Positions 17,664 to 26,672 of a stretch of DNA of 64,000 nt are shown here, piece after piece. The position numbers and the translations under genes are program-made. Source of the DNA: Paenibacillus bouchesdurhonensis (lineage in GTDB: Bacteria; Bacillota; Bacilli; Paenibacillales; Paenibacillaceae); NCBI RefSeq assembly GCF_900155685.1, contig NZ_LT732548.1:1279474-1343473 (forward strand), written 5' to 3'. Position 1 is the stretch's first letter; the number at the start of each line of letters is the position of its first letter. The notes beneath the pieces were generated by a model that did no database searches, was not told the origin of the DNA, and saw nothing but the letters and a program-made list of their open reading frames with translations.

Positions 17664-18756
17664 GGAAAAATATTTCTACTATTTGTATTTGATCAATGCG
17701 CTAATTAATATTATTAACTTTGTTCCGAGAGTCCTCATTGAGCATCGATTTGAGGGGGCCTTGATGTCCATACTGATTTCGGTCGCCATTGGAACAACAT
17801 TGCTTGTCACCTTTACAAAACTAATCGGCCACTTCCCAGGGGAAGGCCTGCCCGAGCTTGTCCATGGCTGCTTCCCTAGGATGCTTGGCATACCTTTGCT
17901 TACTGTTTTTGCGCTCCTATGGTATGAATCCGGGGCTATTACTTTAGTATCCTTTGTGGATATTACACTGCGCTACATCAGTCCCGACGTTTCTCCGTTA
18001 ATTGCCCTCATTGTCTTCTTGCTATTGGTCACCCTGTCCAGTCGTCTTAGAACAGAATCGATTTTGTATGCCCTTGAGACGACTATTATTCTCAACGTTC
18101 CACTCGTGGCATATATGCTGATCAAGTCTCTGGTAAATCCGCACTTTAGTTGGGATGCGGTCATGCAGGTCATTACTCATCTATGGACGGCGCCGAATTA
18201 CAGTTCTATTGCAGGGGCAACGTTTATTTTTACGGGCTATGTTAATTTGGCGATTTTCAATCGTGCTTTTCAAAGCTTGAAGCCTAGACAATTGTGGATG
18301 ATCCCGATATCGGGATTATTGATTCTGCTCATTACCCTGCTTGTACCGATCGGGTATCACGGAACGATCGGCGTGGAGGATCAAGTCTTTACATGGTTCT
18401 CGACAGCGGACTCTATTCGCAGCGAATTTTTCCTTGTTGAGCGAGTGTTGTTCATATTCTACTTCACCTATTTATCCTTATCGCTGGTCACTGCTGTCAT
18501 TCATTGGCATATTGCATTGGAAATTGTGAAAACCTTCGCTCTCAAGAAGAAGACAAAGGGTTCAAAAGCTGCTTCCAATCAGGATTGGTGGATTCTCGCC
18601 CCGATGGTTATAGCTACGATCGGAATGGGATATTTTTTTGATCAAGAAAGATTGGGCATATTCGGACAGTGGTTTCTTAATGTTCGCCTGATCGGAGAGA
18701 TGCTGCTTATAGCCACGATGCTTGTCGTGTACTTGAGGAGGAAGAAGAGGGCATGA
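17656..18756 (+). CDS. Spore germination permease, GerB/GerAB family
   Basis: 366 residues from the ATG at 17656, chosen because GGAGATAAGG precedes it. A GTG at 17629 in the same frame lacks a ribosome site. About ten hydrophobic segments give the amino-acid permease-like fold of GerAB proteins, the germinant-binding subunit. It overlaps the A gene by 8 bp and the C gene by 4 bp (ATGA), so the three are translationally coupled. Confidence 0.93.
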   Translation: MVKEKYFYYLYLINALINIINFVPRVLIEHRFEGALMSILISVAIGTTLLVTFTKLIGHFPGEGLPELVHGCFPRMLGIPLLTVFALLWYESGAITLVSFVDITLRYISPDVSPLIALIVFLLLVTLSSRLRTESILYALETTIILNVPLVAYMLIKSLVNPHFSWDAVMQVITHLWTAPNYSSIAGATFIFTGYVNLAIFNRAFQSLKPRQLWMIPISGLLILLITLLVPIGYHGTIGVEDQVFTWFSTADSIRSEFFLVERVLFIFYFTYLSLSLVTAVIHWHIALEIVKTFALKKKTKGSKAASNQDWWILAPMVIATIGMGYFFDQERLGIFGQWFLNVRLIGEMLLIATMLVVYLRRKKRA

Positions 18757-19925
18757 GAACAAGAATGTGTATGCTGCTGTTGGTGCTGTGCACTTCGGGA
18801 ATGCTGCTTGCAGGCTGCCAGTTAAAGGATGTGGATCGGCGGTCGTTCGTCCTGGCTTTCGGCATAGATTCTGCAGCGGATAAGGAGGGAGGCGGGCAGG
18901 AAGGGAAAGGAGGGGGGGAAGAGAATGGACAGAGCGATAGAAATCAGAAAAATTTAATTGAGGTGACGCTGAAGCTGGCTATCCCGGAGGGAGACCCGTC
19001 AAAGAGAAGCCAGGAAGCAGTAATCATCTCGCAAGTATCCAACAGCATACCGGAGGCTATCCGTTTGTTGAAATCAAAAGTAGACAAAGAAATAGATTTC
19101 AGCCATTGCAAAACGTTGTTATTCGGCGAAAGCTATGCTAAGAACAATATATCCGAAATCAGCGACTGGATGGTTAGACGGAGGGATATTCAGTTGATCG
19201 CCTATAATGGAGTGGCCAGGCCTAGTGCGAAGGAAGTGCTGTCTTTGCATCCCAAGAGCGAGCGTGTTCCTGCGTACTCCCTTATTTTAAGCTTGGGAAA
19301 GGAAGGGACGGAGTCCCCTTTTATCATAGGGATGTACTCTTATAACCTTAGACGCCATTTGTCGGAACGAGGATTAGATCCGATTTTACCTTTGGTTGAA
19401 AAGGCCGGGGAAGATATGCTCCTTATTGATAAATCAGTTCTGCTGGATAAAAAGAAGGTGCGCGCCGAATTGACATCCGACGAGACGCGATTGTATAACC
19501 TGCTTACCACTCGAAACTTGCGAACCAGCTTTTTTGTCGAAAAGGATGGCATTATTTACAGTTACAATATGGAGACGACACATTCAAAGTTTAAATTAAT
19601 CACATCCAAAGAGAGCAAAACAATTTTGCAATATGATGTCGGAGGCCGGGCTCTGCTAGAGGATAACAGCAGTGATGTAGAAACGACAGCTTCGACTCTT
19701 GAAGAGGTTTCCAAAGCGGCTAGTGAAAAGTGGGAGAAGGATATCAAGCAGTTTCTCGTTAAAGTCCATCAAACCGGGTTGGATCCGCTGGGGTGGGGAT
19801 TAAGATACACTGCTATGAATTGGAATAACGCTACGGAAATAGAGGACTGGGAGAGAATATACCCTCAACTTGAATTCAGGGTCAATGCTAACGTTAAAGT
19901 CGAATACTCCGGTATGATCCGATAA
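18753..19925 (+). CDS. Spore germination lipoprotein, Ger(x)C family
   Basis: 390 residues. The signal peptide ends in the lipobox LLAGCQ, and the body shows the Ger(x)C features VDRRSFVLAFGID, FSHCKTLLFGE and a C-terminal PLGWGLRY. An unusual Gly/Glu-rich insertion (about residues 45-65) follows the first strand. The ATG overlaps the stop of the B gene. It completes an A-B-C receptor operon with no fourth (D) subunit. Confidence 0.93.
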   Translation: MRTRMCMLLLVLCTSGMLLAGCQLKDVDRRSFVLAFGIDSAADKEGGGQEGKGGGEENGQSDRNQKNLIEVTLKLAIPEGDPSKRSQEAVIISQVSNSIPEAIRLLKSKVDKEIDFSHCKTLLFGESYAKNNISEISDWMVRRRDIQLIAYNGVARPSAKEVLSLHPKSERVPAYSLILSLGKEGTESPFIIGMYSYNLRRHLSERGLDPILPLVEKAGEDMLLIDKSVLLDKKKVRAELTSDETRLYNLLTTRNLRTSFFVEKDGIIYSYNMETTHSKFKLITSKESKTILQYDVGGRALLEDNSSDVETTASTLEEVSKAASEKWEKDIKQFLVKVHQTGLDPLGWGLRYTAMNWNNATEIEDWERIYPQLEFRVNANVKVEYSGMIR

Positions 19926-19973
19926 CTAGCTGCTCATTGTAGTGTAGAAGTGAGAAAAGGCTAGTTATGCATA

Positions 19974-20018
19974 GCAAAACGCTCCCCATCATAGAACTCT
20001 GACGGAGAGGGTTTTGCG
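19974..20018. terminator. Likely terminator between convergent genes
   Basis: GCAAAAC at 19974 pairs with GTTTTGC near 20012, with partial pairing of CTCC and GGAG inside. It lies between the GerC gene (plus) and a minus-strand gene. There is no separate U-run, so termination is only inferred. Confidence 0.4.
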
Positions 20019-20032
20019 CCATTCGTTAGCAA

Positions 20033-20368
20033 TCAGGAGTGGGAAGATTCCTCTTCTTCCCCACTGTAGCCGTTCAACACGTCAATGCCGGGCATCGCAT
20101 TTGGGTCGGGAGCTGCGGGGTCGACTGGACTGTTTTTCGCAATTTCATCGGCATCAGGGACATCTGGAAAGCCGATGTTTTCCCTAGCTGCATCTAAATT
20201 GCCACGCCCGGAATCATCCTCACTAAGAGCTTGAGTAATACGGGTATCATGCGGCAGCAAATCGTCACCGGGAATGTCATTTTCAGGGCGATAATCTCTC
20301 AATATCTGATATCGTTCATACTCATGATCAGCGGCTTCTGTCTTCGGAAATTCTGATTTGTCGGCCAA
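20033..20368 (-). CDS. Acidic hypothetical protein, 111 aa
   Basis: A strongly acidic, soluble protein without a membrane segment or cysteine, rich in Asp, Glu and Pro (ENDIPGDDLLPHDTRI, VDPAAPDPNAMPGID). It has a GGAGGG ribosome site 7 nt before the ATG. No family was recognised. The composition suggests a disordered, possibly spore-associated protein, but that is only a guess. Confidence 0.6.
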   Translation of the reverse strand: MADKSEFPKTEAADHEYERYQILRDYRPENDIPGDDLLPHDTRITQALSEDDSGRGNLDAARENIGFPDVPDADEIAKNSPVDPAAPDPNAMPGIDVLNGYSGEEEESSHS

Positions 20369-20481
20369 GGGAGTCCCTCCTCATTTTAGGTTGTGCAGGC
20401 TTAAAGCCGAGGTCTTAATTTGAGTTTGCCCCAGATCGGAGTATTCAAACGGTATATAAAAAATAGCTATATTTGATTGAA

Positions 20482-20658
20482 CTAAAATTTAGGAAACACA
20501 TACTTTACGAGGAAATACAAAAATCCGAAGAACAGAATAATATATGCCGCATACTTAATGAAGGTCGAAGCGACCATACTGGGCTCGGATTTTTGCTGAA
20601 TGTCTCTTCTTTCTACATCAACATTACTGACTTCGTTACGTTCACGAGGCTCATACAT
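20482..20658 (-). CDS. Small single-pass membrane protein, 58 aa
   Basis: AGGAGGTA lies 8 nt before the ATG at 20658. An in-frame ATG at 20664 is too close to that site to be the start. The first ~35 residues are charged and polar, and a hydrophobic segment (about 36-56) ends in the basic tail KYVFPKF, giving an N-out or N-in C-tail anchor. No family was recognised. The good ribosome site and clear domain split support a real gene. Confidence 0.6.
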   Translation of the reverse strand: MYEPRERNEVSNVDVERRDIQQKSEPSMVASTFIKYAAYIILFFGFLYFLVKYVFPKF

Positions 20659-20833
20659 GAACATTACCTCCTCATTTTCTCAAAGTCGAATACAGGGATA
20701 CTAATGCTGCTTGTGTAATTTTTAAACGGGATGGCTTTGGTTGAAACAATGGCATTCTCATAATTGTAGTTGACTTGATGCGGTAGGGACGACTACAATT
20801 TGCTTGACCCCGTATGAGAACTTGCTCGGATGA

Positions 20834-21862
20834 ATGTATCAGGAGATGAGTGAACGATTGACTACGATTTATGATATTGCCAAGTTAACGGGCTTTTCGC
20901 CGACCACGGTGTCCAAGGTTTTTAACGGGTATTCGGACGTTAGCGAGAAGACGCGCCGCAAAATTCAGGAGGCCGCACAGCAACTGGGCTATGTTCCGAA
21001 TGCACATGCCCGATCGCTGACGACCAAGCGTTCCTGGACGATCGGCGTATTGTTCAATGAATCGTCAGGGGCTGGAATTTTGCATCCTTATTTCGGCGGC
21101 GTCATTGAAGGGTTCAAGAAGGTGGCTACCTCCAAGGGCTATGATCTGATGTTCATAACGAAGGATATCGGAGGCAAGCCGAGCGGATATTTGGAGCATT
21201 GTAAAATCCGCGGTGTGGACGGAATTGTCGTAATTCTGCCGGATTATACAGATCCTTATTTTCATGAGCTGGTAGCGGCAGACATCCCTTGCGTTTTGCT
21301 GGACTCCGATTTGGAGCACGCCAGCACGATCTATTCCGACAACATTTTAGGGAGCGAGCTGGCCGTTGACCATTTATATTCTCTTGGGCACCGTTCCATC
21401 GCCCATATTGGCGGCGGACACTCCTTTGCCGGAGAACAGCGGATGCAAGGTTTCAATGAAGCAATGCAGCGTCGCGGATTATCGGCTCGGCCTGAATTCA
21501 TCGTCCAAGGCAGCTATGATTTTACCGTGGAGAGCGGACGCAAGGCGATGGAACAGCTGCTGCAATTGTCGGAAAGACCGACAGCCGTATTTGCTGCAGG
21601 GGATAATCTGGCCGTCGGCGCGATGGTTGCGATGAGAGAGCATGGGTTAGCCGTTCCCGAAGACATCTCAGTGATCGGCTTTGACGACATTGAGATGGCA
21701 AAATACTTAACGCCCGCCCTGACGACGATCCGCCAGAACACATATGGACTTGGCAGCAGGGCTGCCGACATGTTAATCTATTCGATAGAAGGACATAAAG
21801 AGTTACAGCGAGATATGCTTCCAGTGGAACTGGTTATACGCGATTCATGCCGCCCATTGTAA
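20834..21862 (+). CDS. LacI family transcriptional regulator
   Basis: 342 residues. The N-terminal HTH reads TIYDIAKLTGFSPTTVSKVF, followed by the hinge helix and a periplasmic-binding-type effector domain (about 65-340) with the family features GVDGIVVILPDY and DDIEMAKYLTPALTTI. The ATG at 20834 has no clear ribosome site. A TTG at 20858, 12 nt after AGGAG, would give the more typical start MTTIYDIAK. A perfect palindromic operator lies between its stop and the phosphorylase gene downstream, which makes that gene its likely target. Confidence 0.92.
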   Translation: MYQEMSERLTTIYDIAKLTGFSPTTVSKVFNGYSDVSEKTRRKIQEAAQQLGYVPNAHARSLTTKRSWTIGVLFNESSGAGILHPYFGGVIEGFKKVATSKGYDLMFITKDIGGKPSGYLEHCKIRGVDGIVVILPDYTDPYFHELVAADIPCVLLDSDLEHASTIYSDNILGSELAVDHLYSLGHRSIAHIGGGHSFAGEQRMQGFNEAMQRRGLSARPEFIVQGSYDFTVESGRKAMEQLLQLSERPTAVFAAGDNLAVGAMVAMREHGLAVPEDISVIGFDDIEMAKYLTPALTTIRQNTYGLGSRAADMLIYSIEGHKELQRDMLPVELVIRDSCRPL

Positions 21863-21902
21863 TAAGCCTGCTTGATGGGCCGGCTTGTTTTTTGAAGTAA
21901 AT

Positions 21903-21916
21903 CGAAACCGGTTTCG
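21903..21916. promoter_or_regulatory. LacI-type operator
   Basis: CGAAACCGGTTTCG is a perfect 14-bp palindrome with the central CG step and flanks typical of LacI/GalR operators. It is 71 bp before the phosphorylase start and just after the LacI-family gene. Confidence 0.75.
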
Positions 21917-21986
21917 GGCCTTGCTAGGCGTGGAAATATCTTGAACAGCGGATGGGGCGAAAACAAAAAATATTGGAGGTAACAGC

Positions 21987-24900
21987 ATGTCTAACTATTC
22001 ATTTGATCAGAATGCATTCGTCATCAGTCAGTTTGATAAGGCAAAGCCATTTTCAAGCTTCCTTCCCGGCTTGGCAGGTTTAAAGGGGATTCCGATGTGG
22101 ACGTTCTACGTTAACCGGGGGCAAGCGGTTTGCAGCTTCGGTATTCGTGATAAGAACAGCCCGATTATGGAATTCTCTCCAGCGAGCATCACTTACCAAT
22201 CGGTGTCATCCAAGGGCTTCAGGACTTTTATTAAACGGGAAGGCGCTACCGGAATCTATGAGCCGTTCCAAAGTGGGGCGCCAGATGCTGCAGCGAAGCG
22301 GAAGATGGTGATTCTGCAGAATGAGATCGGGATCGAGGAAGTGAACGAGGAGCAGGGGATTACAGTTAAGGTTACCTATTTTCAAATGCCGAATGATGAT
22401 TATGCTGCTTTGGTGCGAAAAGTGGAGATTACGAATATTTCAGGGCAGCCTATGAAGTTGGAAATGCTGGACGGCTTGCCGGAAATTCTACCTTACGGCG
22501 TGGAGAACGCAGGATACAAGGAAGTCGGGAACCTGCTGCGCAGCTGGATGGAAGTATACAATTTGGACAATAACATCCCTTATTATCGCGTACGCTCCAG
22601 TACGAGCGACAGTGCCGAGGTCAGCGAGATTCAGAGCGGTCACTTCTATCTTTCATTTGATCAGGAAGGCAGAATCGCAAAGCCGATCGTCGACTTCCAG
22701 GTTATCTTTGGCGATAACACCTCCTTGGCCTATCCAGATCGTTTTGCGGAGCATTCCTTGGCTGAGTTAATGGCGGAGCCGGAATACTGCACGAATAAGG
22801 TGCCGTGCGGATTTACAGGGGTATCCGTGCAGTTAGCGCCCGATGAGACGACCACGCTGCATACGATCATCGGGCATATCGATAGCGTCGATCGCTTGAA
22901 CGAGAAAGCTCCATCGATCGCTAACCTTGCTTACATTGCCGCAAAGCAGGCGGAAGCCGCGCAATTGACGGAGGAACTAACCGAAGATATCGCGACCCGT
23001 ACGTCTTCTCCGCTATTTGATGCGTACTGCCGTCAAAGTTATATGGATAACTTCCTGCGCGGCGGCTATCCGTTCCTATTTGAGAACGGCCGGGAAGGGT
23101 TCGTCATTCACCTGTATTCCCGCAAGCATGGGGATTTGGAGCGCGATTACAATTTCTTCTCGATCGCGCCGGAATACTATTCCCAAGGGAACGGGAACTT
23201 CCGCGACGCCAACCAAAATCGCAGGAACGACATCTACTTCAATCCGCGCGTTGGCACGTTTAACATCGTGACATTCTTCAGCTTGATTCAAGCTGACGGC
23301 TACAACCCGCTTGGCGTGGAAGGAACGAGCTTTACCGTGCCGGCAGAGCAGGCTGCCAAGCTGCAGGAGCTGCTGGAGACTTCGGTAGCGAATCCGCGAA
23401 TTGCAGAAAAGTTGCAAGCTCTTTGCCAAGGTAAATTTACGCCGGGTAAAGTCATTTCTCTATTGGCGGACAAGAGCGCAGGTTTAAAACGGGGCGAGGA
23501 AGAGATTCTGACGGGCATTCTGACCCTGTCGGAGCAGAATATCGAAGCAGCATTTGGAGAAGGTTACTGGTCAGACCACTGGACGTACAATATGGATCTC
23601 GTCGATGGTTATTTGAATATTTTCCCGGATCGTAAAGAGGAATTGCTGCTTGGGGAAGAGGTATATACGTTCTTCGACAGCCCGGCTCGGGTACTTCCTC
23701 GGAGCGAGAAATATGTGATCAACGGAGATAAAGTGCGCCAATACGGTGCGATGGAGCATGATGAGGAAAAAATGCAGAAATTCGGCCTGTCTCTTAATGA
23801 TACGAACTGGCTGAAGACGAAGCATGGAGAGGGCGAGATATTCCGCACGAACTTGCTCGTTAAGCTAGTCTCGTTGTCATTGAACAAATTCGCGACCCTC
23901 GATCCTTATGGCATGGGCGTGGAAATGGAAGGCGACAAACCGGGCTGGAACGATGCGATGAACGGCTTGCCAGGATTGTTCGGCTCCGGCATGAGCGAGA
24001 CATTCGAGCTGAAGCGCATCGTAAATTTGGTGATTGAGGCGAGCGAGGCTTACGGCGATAAGAAGATCGGACTTCCTGAAGAAATGCATCAGCTGCTCAC
24101 GCAGGTAAGCCAGCTGCTGCAGCGTAATTTGGACGGTCAGCTTGAGCAGTTCGATTACTGGGATCTAGCAGCCTCCGCACGCGAACAGTATCGGGATGAA
24201 ATCCGATTCGGGATTAGCGGCGAGCTGAAGCAAATTTCATTAGTAGAACTCGGACAAATTTACGAGCAAATGCTGAACAAGCTCGATCAGGGCATCGAAC
24301 GGGCGATCCAACTGGGTGACGGACTGACCCCGACTTATTTCGTCTTTGATGCGGTAGAATATGAGCCGGTTTCCGATGCGCAGGGCAAGCCAGTCATTAG
24401 CGGCTATGGTCTGCCAAAGGTCATCGTGAAGAAGTTCGAGGCGAAGCCTTTGCCGCATTTCCTCGAAGGGCCGACACGGTGGCTGAAGACGATTGACGAC
24501 AAAGCGCAAGCCCAAGAGGTGTACGACCTGATCCGGCAAAGCGATCTGTACGACAAGGAAATCCAAATGTACAAAACCTCGGTAAGCCTCGACGGCGAAT
24601 CCCAAGAAATCGGCCGGATTCGGGCATTTACCCCGGGCTGGCTGGAGCGGGAATCCGTGTTCCTTCACATGAGCTATAAGTATTTGCTGGCGCTGCTGAA
24701 GAGCGGGCTATATGAGCAGTTCTTCGCCGAAATGAAGACATCCCTGATTCCGTTCCTTGATCCTGCGGTATACGGCCGCAGCACGCTGGAGAACTCGTCA
24801 TTTATCGCCACGAGCGTCAATCCCGATCCTCATGTGCACGGACGAGGCTTTGTTGCCCGCTTAAGCGGATCGACTGCAGAATTTATCAGCATGTGGATCA

Positions 24901-25214
24901 AAATGATGATAGGCAGCAAGGCGTTTACCGTTAAAGATGGCCAACTGCAGCTTGCCTTCGAGCCTACATTGCCGGGCTGGCTGTTCGATGAGCAAGGAGA
25001 AGTTGGATTTACGTTCCTCGGCAGTACGAAGGTGACCTACCATAATCCGCGCAAGGCGGATACGTTCGGCGCGGATCAGGCCGTTGTTGAGCGAGTGCAG
25101 CTTGTGAAGAAGGATGGCGGAGCAGCCGACATCGCTGGCAGTGTCATAAGCGGAGAACTGGCGCATGAAGTCCGGAATGGGGCAGTGGAGGCTATCCATG
25201 TTTATTTGAAATAA
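21987..25214 (+). CDS. Large cellobiose-phosphorylase-like enzyme (GH94/GH161 type)
   Basis: 1075 residues, no signal peptide, so cytosolic. It begins with a beta-sandwich region (PMWTFYVNRGQAVCSFGI) and continues into a long (alpha/alpha) catalytic part with GNFRDANQNRRNDIYF (about 410) and WTYNMDLVDGYL (about 532), the kind of Arg-Asp/Asp segments seen in inverting glycoside phosphorylases. GH94 cellobiose phosphorylases are about 800 residues. The extra length fits GH161-type beta-1,3-glucan phosphorylases, some of which come from Paenibacillus. The family choice is an inference. It would split a beta-linked glucan with phosphate and release glucose 1-phosphate. It is monocistronic between the operator and a strong terminator. 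Confidence 0.75.
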   Translation: MSNYSFDQNAFVISQFDKAKPFSSFLPGLAGLKGIPMWTFYVNRGQAVCSFGIRDKNSPIMEFSPASITYQSVSSKGFRTFIKREGATGIYEPFQSGAPDAAAKRKMVILQNEIGIEEVNEEQGITVKVTYFQMPNDDYAALVRKVEITNISGQPMKLEMLDGLPEILPYGVENAGYKEVGNLLRSWMEVYNLDNNIPYYRVRSSTSDSAEVSEIQSGHFYLSFDQEGRIAKPIVDFQVIFGDNTSLAYPDRFAEHSLAELMAEPEYCTNKVPCGFTGVSVQLAPDETTTLHTIIGHIDSVDRLNEKAPSIANLAYIAAKQAEAAQLTEELTEDIATRTSSPLFDAYCRQSYMDNFLRGGYPFLFENGREGFVIHLYSRKHGDLERDYNFFSIAPEYYSQGNGNFRDANQNRRNDIYFNPRVGTFNIVTFFSLIQADGYNPLGVEGTSFTVPAEQAAKLQELLETSVANPRIAEKLQALCQGKFTPGKVISLLADKSAGLKRGEEEILTGILTLSEQNIEAAFGEGYWSDHWTYNMDLVDGYLNIFPDRKEELLLGEEVYTFFDSPARVLPRSEKYVINGDKVRQYGAMEHDEEKMQKFGLSLNDTNWLKTKHGEGEIFRTNLLVKLVSLSLNKFATLDPYGMGVEMEGDKPGWNDAMNGLPGLFGSGMSETFELKRIVNLVIEASEAYGDKKIGLPEEMHQLLTQVSQLLQRNLDGQLEQFDYWDLAASAREQYRDEIRFGISGELKQISLVELGQIYEQMLNKLDQGIERAIQLGDGLTPTYFVFDAVEYEPVSDAQGKPVISGYGLPKVIVKKFEAKPLPHFLEGPTRWLKTIDDKAQAQEVYDLIRQSDLYDKEIQMYKTSVSLDGESQEIGRIRAFTPGWLERESVFLHMSYKYLLALLKSGLYEQFFAEMKTSLIPFLDPAVYGRSTLENSSFIATSVNPDPHVHGRGFVARLSGSTAEFISMWIKMMIGSKAFTVKDGQLQLAFEPTLPGWLFDEQGEVGFTFLGSTKVTYHNPRKADTFGADQAVVERVQLVKKDGGAADIAGSVISGELAHEVRNGAVEAIHVYLK

Positions 25215-25229
25215 AATGTAATCATTTTA

Positions 25230-25275
25230 GGAAAGGTACCGGTCACGAGTACGGTATCTTTCCAATCATTTTTTT
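25230..25275 (+). terminator. Terminator after the phosphorylase gene
   Basis: GGAAAGGTACCG at 25230-25241 pairs with CGGTATCTTTCC at 25252-25263 and is followed by a run of seven T at 25269-25275. Confidence 0.85.
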
Positions 25276-25519
25276 CGTCCAATCACAATTCGAAGAATCC
25301 AGCATCTTAATTTCAAGTTCGAGTAAAAGTTTACAAATTAGTGAAATTCGCACTTGGTTTATTGAGTTTAAAAACAAATATGGTAATGTATGTATTATAA
25401 CAAAGCTAGTGCTTATAGTTTTTTATCACTACATGTTAATTCCCTTATACACTCATGAAAGCGCTTCCCCTCTCTGTTTACATTCATTTACCGATCATGT
25501 TGTTGATCACTTTTGTTAT

Positions 25520-25636
25520 GACCTCGCAGTTTCGGCAAGAAATTTAGGCATGGCTTCTTCAAAAGGAAAATATGTTGCCTTCCTGGATTCTGATGATGAA
25601 AACTGGATTTTACGTGGCCTAAGTTTGTCTATTTAG
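25520..25636 (+). pseudogene. Fragment of a family 2 glycosyltransferase
   Basis: A short stretch reads ARNLGMASSKGKYVAFLDSD followed by DENWI, which is the nucleotide-sugar/metal-binding core of GT2 enzymes (N-x-G-x2-x-A-x-G-x-Y-x2-F-L-D-x-D-D). Nothing before or after it belongs to such a protein, and the frame ends at 25636. It is about 40 residues of a protein that is normally several hundred long. The rest of 25276-25700 is AT-rich and holds no other gene. It does carry a cre-like TGAAAGCGCTTCCC near 25453. Confidence 0.6.
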
Positions 25637-25718
25637 GGAGAATTATATTTCCAGGTTTGTTTAACAAAATTAAAGTTAATACCCCTGAGTTAAATTTATG
25701 GTAGCAAGGAGTAGTCGT

Positions 25719-26672
25719 ATGATTATCAGTGCCAGCAGAAGAACAGATATTCCGGCCTTTTTTGGAGAATGGTTTATGAAACGGATCGAGGGGGGGTACT
25801 TCTACAGGATTAATCCATTCAACCCAAATCAAGTCAGCGGATTTAGCCTGAAGCCCGAAGATGTGGACGTCTTTGTCTTCTGGACGAAAAATCCAAAGCC
25901 GTTTATAAAACACCTAAAAGCGTTGGATGAAAAAGGTTATCGATATTACTTTCAATTTACATTAAACGATTATCCCAAAGCTCTTGAGCCTTACGTTCCA
26001 TCCATTGGACAAAGAATCGATACCTTTCAAACCTTAAGCCGTCAGATTGGAGCAGATAAGCTGGTTTGGCGTTACGATCCAATTCTCATTAGCAGCATTA
26101 CGCCAATTTCCTACCATTTGGATAAATTGCAGCACTTATCCAGCCAGTTCAAAGGATATACGCAAAAATTAGTGATCAGCTTCATGGATTTTTACAATAA
26201 AACGGAGAAAAAAGTAGAAAGGCTTGAAAAAGAACACCAGATCAGGGTTTCAGATATCACCTTGCCTGAGCATAAAGAGGAACTGGAGAAATTCGCAGAT
26301 GCCATTCGTGAAATAGCGGCCAGAAACCAAATTCAGGTTGAAACTTGTGCTGAAGCATTGGATCTGGATCATTGCGGAATTTCACATGGGAGCTGTATAG
26401 ATGCCTCTCTCATATCGTGTCTTTTTGATTTAAATTTAAATTATCGTAAAGATAATAATCAACGTGAGGCTTGCTTATGCACGGAATCCGTGGATATGGG
26501 GGTCTATAACACTTGCAAATTCAATTGTGTATACTGTTATGCAGTTCAAAGTGAAAGCGCGGTTAACAAGACGTTAGAAAAGCACAATCCAGACAGCCCT
26601 TCGTTGATTCATACGTATGCAGGGCAATTTGAGATTAGGAAAGAGATAAGTCGCAAAAAAAGGGAGTTATAA
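25719..26672 (+). CDS. DUF1848 protein with C-terminal CX3CX2C motif
   Basis: 317 residues from the ATG at 25719, preceded by AAGGAG at 7 nt. An in-frame ATG at 25698 has no ribosome site. The N-terminus MIISASRRTDIPAFF and the segment VFVFWTKNPKPF are hallmarks of DUF1848. Near residues 266-273 it has CKFNCVYC, a CX3CX2C cluster like that of radical SAM enzymes but placed at the C-terminal end. Further cysteines (ACLC, ETC, DHCG) precede it. A [4Fe-4S] enzyme is therefore plausible. The MFS gene starts on the very next base, so the two form an operon. Confidence 0.85.
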   Translation: MIISASRRTDIPAFFGEWFMKRIEGGYFYRINPFNPNQVSGFSLKPEDVDVFVFWTKNPKPFIKHLKALDEKGYRYYFQFTLNDYPKALEPYVPSIGQRIDTFQTLSRQIGADKLVWRYDPILISSITPISYHLDKLQHLSSQFKGYTQKLVISFMDFYNKTEKKVERLEKEHQIRVSDITLPEHKEELEKFADAIREIAARNQIQVETCAEALDLDHCGISHGSCIDASLISCLFDLNLNYRKDNNQREACLCTESVDMGVYNTCKFNCVYCYAVQSESAVNKTLEKHNPDSPSLIHTYAGQFEIRKEISRKKREL

